NCBI RefSeq assembly: GCF_000717655.1
Contig: NZ_JNZY01000031.1
Coordinates: forward strand, 1 to 64,000
Direction of reading: 5' to 3'
DNA: 64,000 nucleotides
Source of the DNA: Streptomyces katrae
Lineage (GTDB): Bacteria; Actinomycetota; Actinomycetes; Streptomycetales; Streptomycetaceae
Below the pieces are notes generated by a model that saw only the letters and a program-made list of their open reading frames with translations, had not been told where the DNA came from and ran no database searches. Positions 44,961 through 55,421 of the stretch are shown here, piece by piece; the first letter of the stretch is position 1, and each line of letters opens with the position of its first letter. The translations under genes and the position numbers were made by a program.

Positions 44961-46390
44961 GCCCGGTCGCCCGGTTCCGTGCGCTGCCGCTGCGCTCGCG
45001 GCTCGCGCTGCTGGTCACGGTCGCGGTGGCGGTCGCCGTCGCGGCCGTCGCCGTCGTCAGCTGGTTCATGGTGCGTACGCAGCTGAAGGGCCAGCTGGAC
45101 AGCTCGCTGCGCTCCACCAACGCCAGCGCGCAGGCCAATCAGACGCTGCCCCAGCTCGGCTGCCGGGAGCAGGTGCCCGGCGCGATCGTGAACAACCTGA
45201 GCGCGCAGGTGCAGATCGTGCTGCCCACGGGCGGGCGCTGCTGGGTTGACGGCAAGAACACCCTCCCGGTGACGGGGTACGACCTCGAGGTCGCCCGGGG
45301 CGAGCGCGGCCCGGTGCTGTACGACGGCCACACCACGGACGGCACGCCCGTACGGGTCTACACCCAGCCGGTGAACGTCACCGGCCCGGTGGGCGGCAGC
45401 GTCGCCATCTCGGTCGCCAAGCCGCTCGCCGACATCGAGAAGCCGCTGTCCACGCTGGCCTGGGTGCTGCTCTTCGTCTGCGGGGTCGGTGTCGTCGGCG
45501 CGGGCGCGGCCGGCCTGTGGGTGGCCCGTACGGGGCTGCGGCCGGTCGACGAGCTCACGGGCGCCGTCGAGCACATCGCCCGGACCGAGGACCTCACCGT
45601 GCAGATCCCGCACGACGGCGACGACGAGATCGCCCGCCTGTCGCGGTCCTTCAATTCCATGACCGCGGCGCTCGCCTCCTCCCAGGAGCGGCAGGCCCAG
45701 CTGATCGCGGACGCCGGCCACGAGCTGCGCACGCCGCTGACCTCGCTGCGGACCAACATCGAGCTGCTCGCGCGCAGCGAGGAGACCGGCCGGGCCATCC
45801 CGCCCGAGGACCGCAAGGAGCTGCTGGCCTCGGTCAAGGCGCAGATGACGGAGCTGGCCGCGCTGATCGGCGACCTCCAGGAACTGTCCCGTCCGGACGC
45901 GGCCCCGCCCGCCAGGCTGGAGGTGGTGGCGCTGCAGGAGATCGTGCGGACCGCGCTGTCCCGGGCCCGGCTGCGCGGCCCCGAGCTGGACTTCACGTCC
46001 GACCTGGAGCCCTGGTACGTGCGGGGGGAGGCGGCGGCGCTGGAGCGGGCGGTCGTCAACGTCCTCGACAACGCGGTGAAGTTCAGCCCGCCCGGCGGCT
46101 CGGTGGAGGTCTCGCTGCGGGCGGGCGAGCTGACCGTACGCGACCACGGTCCCGGTGTCCCGGCCGAGGACCTCCCGCACGTGTTCGAGCGGTTCTGGCG
46201 GTCCCCGTCGGCCCGGGCCCTGCCGGGCAGCGGACTCGGGCTGTCGATCGTGGCCCGTACGGCGCAGCGCGCCGGCGGCAGCGCCGAGCTGCGCGCCCCC
46301 GTGGACGGCGGCCCGGGCACGGAGGCCCTGCTGCGCATTCCGGGGGCCCCGGCCCCGCCGCCGGCCGACCGGCCGGACCCGGCCGGCTGA
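44957..46390 (+). CDS. Sensor histidine kinase (MprB-like)
   Basis: The 477-residue protein has two membrane helices (about residues 14-34 and 170-195) enclosing an outside sensor domain of about 130 residues with two Cys (GCREQ, RCWVDG), possibly a disulfide. A HAMP domain ([19 protein letters not shown]), HisKA ([13 protein letters not shown]) and HATPase domain follow ([24 protein letters not shown]). It overlaps its response regulator by four bases (GTGA). The pair probably senses envelope or protein-folding stress, judging from the protease next door. Confidence 0.92.
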   Translation: MSPVARFRALPLRSRLALLVTVAVAVAVAAVAVVSWFMVRTQLKGQLDSSLRSTNASAQANQTLPQLGCREQVPGAIVNNLSAQVQIVLPTGGRCWVDGKNTLPVTGYDLEVARGERGPVLYDGHTTDGTPVRVYTQPVNVTGPVGGSVAISVAKPLADIEKPLSTLAWVLLFVCGVGVVGAGAAGLWVARTGLRPVDELTGAVEHIARTEDLTVQIPHDGDDEIARLSRSFNSMTAALASSQERQAQLIADAGHELRTPLTSLRTNIELLARSEETGRAIPPEDRKELLASVKAQMTELAALIGDLQELSRPDAAPPARLEVVALQEIVRTALSRARLRGPELDFTSDLEPWYVRGEAAALERAVVNVLDNAVKFSPPGGSVEVSLRAGELTVRDHGPGVPAEDLPHVFERFWRSPSARALPGSGLGLSIVARTAQRAGGSAELRAPVDGGPGTEALLRIPGAPAPPPADRPDPAG

Positions 46391-46395
46391 CAGGG

Positions 46396-46428
46396 GCCGG
46401 ACCCGGCCCGGAGCCGGACCCGGCCCGG
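46396..46428. repeat. Tandem direct repeat between kinase and PI-PLC genes
   Basis: GCCGGACCCGGCCCGG occurs at 46396-46411 and 46413-46428. Each copy is self-complementary (CCGG cores), so it may form a hairpin that ends both converging transcripts. Confidence 0.5.
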
Positions 46429-46451
46429 GGCGTCCCGGCCGAGTACCGGGC

Positions 46452-47345
46452 TCAGTTGTGCCGGATCAGGGAGGCGACCAGGCCCGAGCGGGTGTTCGGA
46501 AAGTCCATCGGGACGATCCCCAGCCCGGTCCGGCCGGCCAGCTCACCGCCGTCGACGAAGGCGTGCACCTGCGGGTTGAGCCGGTCGGAGTTCCAGCGCG
46601 GCGGCATGTAGGCGGCGGTGCTGACGTAGTTCACGAACAGCTTGCCGGGCTGCTGGACGGCCTTGCGGAAGTGGTTCTCGATCCGGCCGCGCTTGGCGAA
46701 GGGCTCGGTGTTGTAGTCGTCCTGGATGTCGAAGACGTTGCCGTCGCCGTAGCGCAGTCCGGGCAGGCCGCCGTTGTCGGCGAGGAGCACGACCTTGCCG
46801 CGGGCCTCGCCGAGGGTGGGCAGGCTGTCGGCGATGCGGAAGAGCGGGCGCCAGCCGCGGTGGTCGAGGTAGTCGTCGAAGACGGCGCGGAAGGTGGCGT
46901 CGCTGTCCGCCGAGTACTCCTGCTTGAGCCGCATCAGCAGGGTCTCGGAGGGGTGCGCGGCAAGGAAGTTCGCGCAGGCGGCGAGGACGTCGCCGAACAT
47001 CAGGTCCTGGAAGAAGGCCGCGTGGTGGATGGCGAACGAGCCGCCCGTGACGCGGCAGCGGACGTCGAGGAAGCGGATCCCGGAGTCGAGCTGCTGGGCG
47101 ATCGAGATGTTCTGGCAGGCGACGTAGAGGCCGCCCTTGGTGGCGCCGGAGTCGTGCGTGCCGGGGATGGTCATCCGCTGCAGGGCCGTTGAGTCGCCGA
47201 GTCCGGCCATCCAGTCCTGCGTCCCGAGGGCAGCGCGGGTGCCGAGCGTGCGCGCGGAGGCGGGGGCCGCCGCTCCGAGGCCCACGGCCGTGCCCGCGCC
47301 CGCCGCCATCGCCCCGACCAGAAATGCCCGACGATCCAGTGCCAT
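46452..47345 (-). CDS. Secreted phosphatidylinositol-specific phospholipase C
   Basis: The enzyme cleaves phosphatidylinositol-type lipids. The 297-residue protein has a twin-arginine signal (LDRRAFLVGAMAAG, cleavage after ASA) and the X domain with TIPGTHDSG (first active-site His) and SFAIHHAAFF (second). FPNTRSGLVASLIRHN closes it. It is exported folded by the Tat system. AAAGGGG precedes the ATG. It may release phosphate or inositol-phosphate from lipids. Confidence 0.88.
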   Translation of the reverse strand: MALDRRAFLVGAMAAGAGTAVGLGAAAPASARTLGTRAALGTQDWMAGLGDSTALQRMTIPGTHDSGATKGGLYVACQNISIAQQLDSGIRFLDVRCRVTGGSFAIHHAAFFQDLMFGDVLAACANFLAAHPSETLLMRLKQEYSADSDATFRAVFDDYLDHRGWRPLFRIADSLPTLGEARGKVVLLADNGGLPGLRYGDGNVFDIQDDYNTEPFAKRGRIENHFRKAVQQPGKLFVNYVSTAAYMPPRWNSDRLNPQVHAFVDGGELAGRTGLGIVPMDFPNTRSGLVASLIRHN

Positions 47346-47376
47346 GTCCGCCCCTTTGCCGACCCGGTGATGGATT

Positions 47377-47403
47377 CCCAGCCACGGCTGGGAGGTGCCC
47401 CCG
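47377..47403 (-). repeat. Second copy of the small palindromic repeat element
   Basis: CCCAGCC (47377-47383) and GGCTGGG (47386-47392) form a hairpin, followed by AGGTGCCCCC. It shares 15 bases (CTGGGAGGTGCCCCC) with the other copy in the protease gene. It lies upstream of the PI-PLC gene, 32 bases before its start. Confidence 0.62.
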
Positions 47404-47447
47404 GATTCTGGCGTGCGGGACCCGGCTTTACTACCCTCCGGTAGCAC

Positions 47448-48017
47448 TCACCTTTCGAGCAACTCGGCCATGGTGCGCAGCCCTTGGGCGAGCTCCCGCC
47501 CGTTCGGCGCCTGCTCCGGGTCGGTCAGGGTCTGCACCATCACCCCGGTCAGCAGGGCGATGTGCACCGACCCGAGGGCCCGTACGTCCTCCTCGGCGAC
47601 CGCGTCCTCCGGCACCCCGCGCAGCTGCGCGGCCACCATGCGGCGGGAGCGGCGCTGACCCTCGGCGAGGGCCGCGAGCAGCTCGGGCGAGGACTGCGCG
47701 TGGACGAAGGCCTCGACGTTGGCGATCCAGAGCCAGCGCATGTCGCCGAAGTCCTGGATCTTGCGGTCCCAGGTGTCGGCGTACCGCTCCTCGGTGGTGT
47801 CGCCCTGGCCCGCGAGCCGACCGGACCCGGCGGCCCATTCGTCCATGGCGGCGAACAGCGCGAGGTTGAGCAGGGCCTCGCGGGAGCCGAAGTGGTAGCC
47901 GATGGCGGCCATGCTCACCTTCGACGCCGCGGCGATGTCGCGCACGGTCGTGCGCGAGTACCCCTTCTCCTCCAGGCAACGGCGCGCTCCGGCCAGCAGG
48001 TCCTCGCGATTTCCCAT
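47448..48017 (-). CDS. TetR-family transcriptional regulator
   Basis: The 189-residue protein has the TetR HTH at the N-terminus (ARRCLEEKGYSRTTVRDIAAASKVSMAAIGYHFGSREALLNLAL) and a helical ligand domain. It is divergent from an alpha/beta hydrolase gene; the palindrome CTTGGGC-AAGC-GCCCAAG lies between them. The ATG at 48017 is six bases after TACGAT (complement 48024-48029), a leaderless pattern; the longer frame is not needed. It probably represses the hydrolase and itself. Confidence 0.9.
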   Translation of the reverse strand: MGNREDLLAGARRCLEEKGYSRTTVRDIAAASKVSMAAIGYHFGSREALLNLALFAAMDEWAAGSGRLAGQGDTTEERYADTWDRKIQDFGDMRWLWIANVEAFVHAQSSPELLAALAEGQRRSRRMVAAQLRGVPEDAVAEEDVRALGSVHIALLTGVMVQTLTDPEQAPNGRELAQGLRTMAELLER

Positions 48018-48041
48018 GCCGGGATCGTAGCCGTGCAGCGA

Positions 48042-48059
48042 CTTGGGCAAGCGCCCAAG
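48042..48059. promoter_or_regulatory. Palindromic operator between TetR and hydrolase genes
   Basis: CTTGGGC-AAGC-GCCCAAG is a perfect seven-base inverted repeat with a four-base spacer. It overlaps the -35 region of the regulator's own promoter and lies 84 bases before the hydrolase start. Confidence 0.7.
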
Positions 48060-48143
48060 ACAAACGTATTGCGCACCTGCCTAAACACTGGCAGTCTTCC
48101 TTGCGTCACCGCCACAGCAGGACACACAGGGGAGAGCGGAACC

Positions 48144-48929
48144 ATGCGCCACACGCTGACGATCGACGGCCGCACGCTGTCGTACCGGGACTTCGGCGGC
48201 CCGGGCCGCCCGCTGCTCGCCCTGCACGGGGGCATGTCCGAAGGCCTCGCCTTCGCCGGCCTGACCGACGTCCTGGGCAACGACTGGCGGGTCATCGCCC
48301 CCGACCAGCGCGGCCACGGCGACTCCGGCCGGGCCGCCGACTACGGCCGCGCCGGATACGTCTCCGACGCCGTCGCCCTGCTCGACCACCTCGGCCTCGA
48401 TGCCCCCGTCGCCCTCCTCGGCTACTCCCTCGGCGGGCTCAACGCCGTCCACCTGGCAGCCGCCCACCCCGAGCGGATCTCGGCGCTCATCGCCGTGGAT
48501 TCCACCGTGGAGGTCCACCCCGTCCCGCAGGGGGCGGTCTTCGACTTCCTCCACGGCATGCGGTACACCGCCCCCACCCGCGAGGAGCTCCTCGCCGCGG
48601 CCGGGCCGGTGGGCTCCCGGTTCGTCGAGCAGGTGCTGCGCCCGCTCCCGTCCGGCGAGGGCTGGCGGCTGCCGTTCCACCCGCAGGACATGCTCGACTC
48701 CATCGAAGGCTGCCGCGGCGACCACTGGGACGCCTGGCTCGCGAGCAGCTGCCCGGCCGTGCTGATCCACGGCACCGGCAGCCAGGCGCTCACCCAGGAC
48801 ACGGCCGACGCGATGGTCGCCCGGCGGCCCGGGACCTCGTACGCGCCCCTGGACGGGGACCACTTCGTGCCGTTCACGGACCCGGCGGGCTTCCACGAGG
48901 CCGTGGGGAAGTTCCTCGCGACGCTCTGA
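48144..48929 (+). CDS. Alpha/beta hydrolase
   Basis: The 261-residue protein has the nucleophile elbow GYSLGG (Ser near residue 94), the oxyanion motif LHGG near residue 30, a Gly-rich GHGDSG, and the catalytic His in GDHFVPF. The core is close to the haloalkane dehalogenase and esterase group; the substrate is unknown. GGGGAG precedes the ATG. It is divergent from, and probably repressed by, the TetR gene. Confidence 0.87.
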   Translation: MRHTLTIDGRTLSYRDFGGPGRPLLALHGGMSEGLAFAGLTDVLGNDWRVIAPDQRGHGDSGRAADYGRAGYVSDAVALLDHLGLDAPVALLGYSLGGLNAVHLAAAHPERISALIAVDSTVEVHPVPQGAVFDFLHGMRYTAPTREELLAAAGPVGSRFVEQVLRPLPSGEGWRLPFHPQDMLDSIEGCRGDHWDAWLASSCPAVLIHGTGSQALTQDTADAMVARRPGTSYAPLDGDHFVPFTDPAGFHEAVGKFLATL

Positions 48930-48969
48930 CGGCCATGACCGTCCCGTCACGGGGGTACGGGGCAGATGC

Positions 48970-49007
48970 CGAAGGGGCGGCGGGCCGCAGGGCCCGCCGC
49001 CCCTTCG
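48970..49007. terminator. 17-bp perfect hairpin between convergent genes
   Basis: CGAAGGGGCGGCGGGCC (48970-48986) pairs with 48991-49007 around GCAG. It ends both the hydrolase and the 5'-nucleotidase transcripts. Confidence 0.85.
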
Positions 49008-49053
49008 GGGGTGGTTGTTGCGTACAGACCGTCGCCGGTGCCGTACGCAGGTG

Positions 49054-50868
49054 TTACTTGACGACCGTGATGCGGTCCGCCGCCGGCGGGGCGATCGGAG
49101 CGGCCTCGGTCGACTTCGCCAGGTAGGCGTTGAACGCCTCCAGGTCGGGCACGCCGACCAGCTTGTTCTTGTGCTCCTTCAGGACGGTGAAGCCGTCACC
49201 GCCGCCCGCGAGGAACTCGTTCATCGCGACCCGGTAGGTCTTGGCGGGGTCGATCGCCGCGCCGTTCAGCTTCACCGAGTCCACGACGATGCGGTCCGCG
49301 CCCGTCTTCGTCATGTCCAGGGTGTAGGTGAAGCCCTTCGAGACCTGCAGGATCTTCGGGTTCGCGCCGTTGACCGGGCCGCTGACCTGCTGCTGGAGCG
49401 CGGTGATCAGCTGCGCCCCCGTCAGGTCGACGATGTTCATCAGGTTGTTGAACGGCTGGACCGTGTAGGACTCGCCGTACGTCACGACGCCGTCGCCCTC
49501 GGCGCCCGCGGCCTTGTAGGCCAGGTCGGCGCGGATGCCGCCGGGGTTCATGATGGCCAGCTGCGCGCCGCCCTTGGCCGCCGGGGCGGTGGCCTCCAGC
49601 TGCGCGTCGGCGATCAGGTCGCCGAGCGGCTTCTCGGGCGCCTCGGAGCCGCGGCCCGCGATGTCCGCCGAGATGTAGCCCATCGGACGGCCGGCGACCG
49701 GGGCCGCGAGCGCGTTCCAGCGGGTGATCAGCTCGGTCATGTCCGGTGCCTTGGGCTGGTCCCGGGTGACGACCTTGTTGACCGGCTTCGGCGCGAGGGC
49801 CGCCGTACGGACGATGTCCTTGGTCTGGCGGTCGTACGTCAGCGTGGTGTCCGTGAACAGGCGGCCGTAGGAGGCGGCCGAGGTCACCATGCGCGGGTTG
49901 CCGGCCGGATCCGGGATGTTGCAGGCGTACGCCTGGTGCGTGTGGCCGGTCACCAGCGCGTCGACCTTCGGGTCCACGTTCTTGGCGATGTCCACGATCG
50001 CGCCCGAGATGCCGGCGCCGGCGCCCGGGGTGTTGCAGTCGTAGTTGTAGGCGCCGTTCGCGGGCAGGCCGCCCTCGTGGATGAGCGCGACGATCGACTT
50101 GACGCCCTGCTTGTTCAGCTCGGCGGCGTACTTGTTGATCGTCTCGACCTCGTCGCCGAACTTCAGGCCCTTGACGCCCTCGGCGGTGACGACGTCCGGA
50201 GTGCCCTCCAGGGTGACGCCGATGAAGCCGATCTTCACGTCCCCCTTCTTCCAGATGAAGGTGGGGTTCATCATCGGACGCTTGGTCTTCTCGTCCGTGA
50301 CGTTCGCCGCGAGGTACTTGAACTCGGAGCCCGTGAACTCCTTGCCCATCTCGAAGCAGCCCTCGACCGGGTGGCAGCCGCCGTACGCCATGCGGCGCAG
50401 CTCGGTCTTCCCCTCGTCGAACTCGTGGTTGCCGACGCTGGTGACGTCCAGCTTGAGCTTGTTGAGCGCCTCGACGGTGGGCTCGTCGTGGAAGAGACCG
50501 GACAGCATCGGGCTGCCGCCGATCATGTCGCCGGCCGCGGCCGTGACGGAGTACTCGTGGCCCTTGCGGGCCTCGCGCAGGCTGGTCGCCAGGTACTCGA
50601 CACCACCGGCGGGTATCGCCTTGGCGGTGCCGTCCGGCTGACGCTCGCTCACGGTGCCAGAGGAGCCCTGCGGCGGCTCCAGCGTGCCGTGGAAGTCGTT
50701 GAACGACAGCATCTGCACATCGACGGTGCGGCTCTTGCCGGCACCGCCACCACTCGCGGCACCGGCCGGCAGTGCGGCCGCGACCATCGCTCCGGCCCCG
50801 GCCGTGACGGCGATGGCGGCGAAGGTCAACCGGCGGGTTCGGCGGTGCCGTTGTGGCGTCGCTGACAT
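49054..50868 (-). CDS. Secreted 5'-nucleotidase / UshA-type metallophosphatase
   Basis: The enzyme releases phosphate from extracellular nucleotides. The 604-residue protein has a signal peptide with twin Arg (RHRRTRRLTFAA; Tat or Sec), cleaved near ASG. The metallophosphatase domain has SFNDFHG, GDMIGGSP, GNHEFD and GHTHQAY. The C-terminal 5'-nucleotidase domain begins about residue 390 (LGDLIADAQL) and has the substrate segment TYGESYTVQPFNN. A free Cys pair is present. No PHO box is evident upstream. Confidence 0.9.
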   Translation of the reverse strand: MSATPQRHRRTRRLTFAAIAVTAGAGAMVAAALPAGAASGGGAGKSRTVDVQMLSFNDFHGTLEPPQGSSGTVSERQPDGTAKAIPAGGVEYLATSLREARKGHEYSVTAAAGDMIGGSPMLSGLFHDEPTVEALNKLKLDVTSVGNHEFDEGKTELRRMAYGGCHPVEGCFEMGKEFTGSEFKYLAANVTDEKTKRPMMNPTFIWKKGDVKIGFIGVTLEGTPDVVTAEGVKGLKFGDEVETINKYAAELNKQGVKSIVALIHEGGLPANGAYNYDCNTPGAGAGISGAIVDIAKNVDPKVDALVTGHTHQAYACNIPDPAGNPRMVTSAASYGRLFTDTTLTYDRQTKDIVRTAALAPKPVNKVVTRDQPKAPDMTELITRWNALAAPVAGRPMGYISADIAGRGSEAPEKPLGDLIADAQLEATAPAAKGGAQLAIMNPGGIRADLAYKAAGAEGDGVVTYGESYTVQPFNNLMNIVDLTGAQLITALQQQVSGPVNGANPKILQVSKGFTYTLDMTKTGADRIVVDSVKLNGAAIDPAKTYRVAMNEFLAGGGDGFTVLKEHKNKLVGVPDLEAFNAYLAKSTEAAPIAPPAADRITVVK

Positions 50869-51043
50869 TTAGTCCCCTTTTGGACAGCGGTGAAACTCGG
50901 GAGGTCGGCGGCAGCCTATGGTCAACGCGCGTAGCACGACAGGGGGTAAGGGTGTCAGCCTGGTTACATGCAGAACACGGCTCACCGTCGGCCCGCTGCA
51001 CGCACACCACCGCGGGCGCCTCCCGCGGTCGTACGCTCGATGC

Positions 51044-51976
51044 ATGACTGACGACGCAGCAGCGGCCCTGGAGCCGGGACGCCAGATTGAGACCCTCGAC
51101 GAGCTGACGGGGGAACAGGCCACGGCCGTGCTCACCCTCATCGAGGACGCGGCGCGCACGGACGGCACGACCGCCGTGTCCGAGCAGGGCCGTCTCCAGC
51201 TGCGCGGCGGGCGCCGCGAGGGGATCCGGCACTTCCTGCTCACCGAGAAGGGCCGGCTCGCCGGATACGGGCAACTGGAGGACACCGACCCGGTGGAGGC
51301 CCCCGCCGCCGAGCTCGTCGTCCACCCCGCGCTGCGCGGGCGCGGACACGGGCGGGCGCTGGGCTCGGCCCTGCTGGCCGCCTCCGGCAAGCGGATCCGG
51401 GTATGGGCGCACGGCGGCAAGTCCGCCGCCCGCCACCTCGCACAGGTCCTCGGCCTGACCCTGTTCCGGGAGCTGCGCCAGCTGCGCCGCCCGCTCGGCC
51501 CGGAGGGGCCCCCGCTGCCCGAGGTGGTGCTGCCGGCAGGAGTGACCGTACGCACCTTCGTGCCCGGCCAGGACGACGCGGCCTGGCTCGCGGTCAACGC
51601 GGCCGCCTTCGCCCACCACCCCGAACAGGGCGCGCTGACCCAGCGGGACCTGAACGACCGCATCGCGCAGCCGTGGTTCGACCCCAAGGGCTTCTTCCTC
51701 GCCGAGCGGGACGGGGAGCTCGTCGGCTTCCACTGGACGAAGGTCCACGCCGAGGAGCGGCTCGGGGAGGTCTACGTGCTCGGCGTCCGCCCCGGCGCCC
51801 AGGGCGGCGGCCTCGGCAAGGCCCTCACCGCGATCGGCCTGCACCACCTCGCCGGGGCGGGACTGCCCACCGCGATGCTGTACGTGGACGCCGACAATCC
51901 GGCGGCCCTCGCCGTCTACGAGGGCCTCGGCTTCAGCACCCACGAGGTCGACCTGATGTACCGCACCGAGAGCTGA
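51044..51976 (+). CDS. mshD: Mycothiol synthase
   Basis: MshD acetylates Cys-GlcN-Ins, the last step of mycothiol synthesis. The 310-residue protein has two GNAT domains: LVVHPALRGRGHGRALGSALL and VYVLGVRPGAQGGGLGKALTAIGLHHL. A typical HWTKVHAEE lies in the second. The ATG is six bases after TACGCT (51032-51037), suggesting a leaderless mRNA. mshA lies 30 kb upstream. No sigma-R-type promoter is seen here. Confidence 0.93.
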   Translation: MTDDAAAALEPGRQIETLDELTGEQATAVLTLIEDAARTDGTTAVSEQGRLQLRGGRREGIRHFLLTEKGRLAGYGQLEDTDPVEAPAAELVVHPALRGRGHGRALGSALLAASGKRIRVWAHGGKSAARHLAQVLGLTLFRELRQLRRPLGPEGPPLPEVVLPAGVTVRTFVPGQDDAAWLAVNAAAFAHHPEQGALTQRDLNDRIAQPWFDPKGFFLAERDGELVGFHWTKVHAEERLGEVYVLGVRPGAQGGGLGKALTAIGLHHLAGAGLPTAMLYVDADNPAALAVYEGLGFSTHEVDLMYRTES

Positions 51977-52210
51977 GCCGCAGCCACGGGGGATGCCCGT
52001 ACGGGTGCGCCGGAGGCGCGCGGGGCCCGTACGGGTGTATTCCGGGCGCGGAAAAGACGTACTCGTGCACCACCCGGAGCCTGGAAGCAATGCGCCATTC
52101 ACCGGACCTTAAGACGCGCTTGCGACTCTCCCCGCATGCAGCCCCGACTCCCACTGACGGCGACCACTTCCGACGCGCCCGTCCTGCCGCTTGCGCGGAA
52201 CAATGGAGTC

Positions 52211-54484
52211 ATGAGCCACCAGCCCAGCGCAGGCCCCACCGAGGTCCCCGCCCAGCACCCGTCTCACACGTCCACCGCCGCCTCCGCCGGTCCGGCGCCC
52301 AAGCCTGCGCGGATCGGCTCCATAGCCGCGCACCGCCCGCATTCCGGCCAGGGGCCCGGGCTGGCACCCGATCTCGACGCCGACCTGGACGCCTACGACG
52401 ACAAAGAGGGCGGCGAGCTCCCGCCGGGGCGGTTCCTCGACCGCGAACGCAGCTGGCTGGCCTTCAACGAGCGGGTCCTGGAGCTGGCCGAGGACCCGGC
52501 GACCCCGCTGCTGGAACGCGCCAACTTCCTGGCGATCTTCGCGAGCAACCTCGACGAGTTCTTCATGGTCCGCGTCGCCGGCCTCAAGCGCCGCATCGCG
52601 ACCGGCGTCGCCACCCGTTCGGCCTCCGGGCTGCAGCCCCGCGAGGTGCTCGACCTGATCTGGACGCGCTCGCGCGAGCTCATGGCGCGGCACGCCGCCT
52701 GCTTCCAGCAGGACATCTCGCCGCAGCTCGCCGAAGAGGGCATCCACCTCATCCGCTGGCCGGACCTCACCGAGAAGGAGCAGGCCCGCCTCTTCACGCT
52801 GTTCCGGAACCAGATCTTCCCGGTGCTCACCCCGCTGGCCGTGGACCCCGCGCACCCGTTCCCGTACATCTCCGGGCTCTCCCTGAACCTGGCCGTCGTC
52901 GTCCGCAACCCGGTCAGCGGCCACCGCCACTTCGCCCGCGTCAAGGTCCCGCCGCTGCTCTCCCGCTTCCTGGAGGCCTCCCCGCAGCGCTACGTCCCCC
53001 TCGAGGACGTCATCGCCGCGCACCTGGAGGAGCTCTTCCCCGGCATGGAGGTGCTCGCGCACCACATGTTCCGGGTGACCCGCAACGAGGACCTCGAGGT
53101 CGAGGAGGACGACGCCGAGAACCTGCTCCAGGCCCTGGAGAAGGAGCTCATGCGGCGCCGCTTCGGCCCGCCGGTGCGCCTGGAGGTCGAGGAGTCCATC
53201 GACCCCGGCATCCTGGACCTCCTCGTGCAGGAGCTGAACGTCTCCGCCGCCGAGGTCTACCCGCTGCCCGGCCCGCTGGACCTGACCGGCCTCTTCGGCA
53301 TCGCCTCCCTGGACCGGCCCGAGCTGAAGTACCCCAAGTTCGTCGCCGGCACCCACCGCGACCTCGCCGAGGTCGAGTCCGCGTCCGCGCCCGACATCTT
53401 CGCCGCGCTGCGCGAGCGGGACGTGCTGCTGCACCACCCGTACGACTCCTTCTCCACCTCGGTGCAGGCCTTCCTGGAGCAGGCCGCCGCCGACCCGGAC
53501 GTCCTCGCGATCAAGCAGACGCTGTACCGGACCTCCGGCGACTCCCCGATCGTGGACGCCCTGATCGACGCCGCCGAATCCGGCAAGCAGGTCCTCGTGC
53601 TCGTCGAGATCAAAGCCCGCTTCGACGAGCAGGCCAACATCAAGTGGGCCCGCAAGCTGGAGGAGTCCGGCTGCCACGTCGTGTACGGCCTGGTGGGCCT
53701 GAAGACCCACTGCAAGCTGTCGCTCGTCGTCCGCCAGGAGGGCGACACCCTGCGCCGCTACTCCCACGTCGGCACCGGCAACTACCACCCCAAGACCGCC
53801 CGCCTGTACGAGGACCTCGGCCTGCTCACCGCCGACCCGCAGGTCGGCGCGGACCTCTCCGACCTCTTCAACCGGCTGTCCGGGTACTCGCGCCGCGAGA
53901 CCTACCGCCGGCTGATCGTCGCGCCGCGCTCGCTGCGCGACGGGCTGATCTCGCGCATCGACAAGGAGGCCGCCCACCACCGGGCGGGCCGCCCCGCGTA
54001 CGTGCGGCTCAAGATGAACTCGATCGTCGACGAGGCCCTGATCGACTCGCTCTACCGGGCCTCCCAGGCAGGAGTGCCCGTCGACATCTGGGTCCGCGGC
54101 ATCTGCGCCGTGCGCCCCGGGGTCCCCGGGCTCTCGGAGAACATCCGGGTCCGCTCGATCCTCGGCCGCTTCCTGGAACACTCCCGGGTCTTCGCCTTCG
54201 GCAACGGCGGCGAGCCCGAGGTGTGGATCGGCAGCGCCGACATGATGCACCGCAATCTCGACCGCCGCATCGAGGCACTGGTCAGGGTCGCCGACCCGGC
54301 CCACCGCGCGGCACTGGACCGGATGCTGGAGACCGGGATGTCCGACTCCACCTCCTCCTGGCACCTGGGCCCGGACGGCGAATGGACCCGGCACAGCACG
54401 GACCACGAAGGCCAGCCGCTGCGGCACGTTCAGGAGATGCTCATAGACGCCCGGAGGCGCCGGCGTGGCTCTGCCAAACCATGA
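52211..54484 (+). CDS. ppk: Polyphosphate kinase 1
   Basis: Ppk makes polyphosphate from ATP and reverses the reaction. The 757-residue protein has about 70 disordered residues, then the N domain ([20 protein letters not shown]), head domain and two phospholipase-D-like catalytic domains. The autophosphorylated His is in [20 protein letters not shown], with KTHCKLS nearby. The frame is open to 52136; I use the ATG at 52211 because relatives begin near MSHQP. It overlaps the CHAD gene by 20 bases. Confidence 0.93.
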   Translation: MSHQPSAGPTEVPAQHPSHTSTAASAGPAPKPARIGSIAAHRPHSGQGPGLAPDLDADLDAYDDKEGGELPPGRFLDRERSWLAFNERVLELAEDPATPLLERANFLAIFASNLDEFFMVRVAGLKRRIATGVATRSASGLQPREVLDLIWTRSRELMARHAACFQQDISPQLAEEGIHLIRWPDLTEKEQARLFTLFRNQIFPVLTPLAVDPAHPFPYISGLSLNLAVVVRNPVSGHRHFARVKVPPLLSRFLEASPQRYVPLEDVIAAHLEELFPGMEVLAHHMFRVTRNEDLEVEEDDAENLLQALEKELMRRRFGPPVRLEVEESIDPGILDLLVQELNVSAAEVYPLPGPLDLTGLFGIASLDRPELKYPKFVAGTHRDLAEVESASAPDIFAALRERDVLLHHPYDSFSTSVQAFLEQAAADPDVLAIKQTLYRTSGDSPIVDALIDAAESGKQVLVLVEIKARFDEQANIKWARKLEESGCHVVYGLVGLKTHCKLSLVVRQEGDTLRRYSHVGTGNYHPKTARLYEDLGLLTADPQVGADLSDLFNRLSGYSRRETYRRLIVAPRSLRDGLISRIDKEAAHHRAGRPAYVRLKMNSIVDEALIDSLYRASQAGVPVDIWVRGICAVRPGVPGLSENIRVRSILGRFLEHSRVFAFGNGGEPEVWIGSADMMHRNLDRRIEALVRVADPAHRAALDRMLETGMSDSTSSWHLGPDGEWTRHSTDHEGQPLRHVQEMLIDARRRRRGSAKP

Positions 54485-55421
54485 CCTGACAGCGCGCGGA
54501 GAGGGCTCCGCGGGTGACGTGCTCGGCACGTACCTGCGGGCCCAGGCCACCGCCTTCCTGCGCGGGCTCCGCCTCCACGAGGAGAGCGGGGCCGACGCCG
54601 CGGAGAGCGGCGATGCGGCGCGCAGCCTGCGGGGGGCTGCGCGCCGGATCAGCGGGTCCCTGACCACCTTCCGGGTGGTGACCGAGTCCTCCTGGGCCGA
54701 CGGGCTGCGCACCGAACTGGTGTGGCTGTCCTCGACCCTGGCGGACGAGCACGCGTACGCCGCCCGGCTGACCCGGCTGCTGGACGCCCTGCACCGGCTG
54801 TCGGGCTCGCCGGACGTGCCCGCGCCCCGCGGCGCCTCGGGTGCGCTGACGGTGGGCTCGGCGCGGGCGGCCGCCCTGCTCGAGCGGCAGCTGACGCTGG
54901 CCCGGACCCGCGCCCACTCGGCGACCCTGCAGGCGCTCGGCTCGTCCCGGTTCCACGCGGTCGCGGACGCGGTGGCGGTCCTGGCCTCCGAGGTGCCGCT
55001 GGACCCGGCCGCGGCCCGGGGGCGGGTCGACGAGGTCCTGGTCCCGCTGGCGGAGGTGGCCCGGACCCGGCTGGCGACGGCCGTCTCGGCGCTGCCGCAT
55101 GCCGCCGAGGCCCACCCGTACGACCCGGACCAGGACGGCTGCTGGCACGAGGTGCGCCGACTGCTGCGGGTCCACCGCTACGCCCGGGAGGCCCTGGGCG
55201 AGGACGTGGCCCGGCTGGCGGTGGCCGGCGACGCCCTGGACCGCCACCGCGACGCCGCCGAGGCCGCGGCCGCCTCGGCGACGGCGGCCCGCACCCCGCG
55301 GATCGCCCCGGCGACGGCGTACGCGCTGGGGGTGCTGCACGCGGACCAACGCCACGAGGTGGAAGCGGCCCGGTTCAGGTTCCAGGACCTGTGGCAGCCT
55401 GCGGCGGCCCCCGCCGTCTGA
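54465..55421 (+). CDS. CHAD-domain polyphosphate-binding protein
   Basis: CHAD helical domains bind polyphosphate through basic His/Arg residues. The 318-residue protein has the two four-helix halves; [17 protein letters not shown] is the characteristic basic motif in the second, and [17 protein letters not shown] in the first. GGAGG lies seven bases before the GTG start, inside the end of ppk, so the two are coupled. It likely acts with Ppk in polyphosphate storage or granules. Confidence 0.9.
   Translation: MALPNHDLTARGEGSAGDVLGTYLRAQATAFLRGLRLHEESGADAAESGDAARSLRGAARRISGSLTTFRVVTESSWADGLRTELVWLSSTLADEHAYAARLTRLLDALHRLSGSPDVPAPRGASGALTVGSARAAALLERQLTLARTRAHSATLQALGSSRFHAVADAVAVLASEVPLDPAAARGRVDEVLVPLAEVARTRLATAVSALPHAAEAHPYDPDQDGCWHEVRRLLRVHRYAREALGEDVARLAVAGDALDRHRDAAEAAAASATAARTPRIAPATAYALGVLHADQRHEVEAARFRFQDLWQPAAAPAV

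Noticed and set aside
50869..51043. A possible PHO box before the 5'-nucleotidase
   Set aside because: On the minus strand a GTTTCACC-like run occurs once, with an extra T and no second unit in phase.
52086..52118. A possible PHO box before ppk
   Set aside because: Only one unit (ATTCACCGGAC) looks right; the flanking 11-base units do not match. A single unit is not enough, although ppk is known to be PhoP-controlled in relatives.
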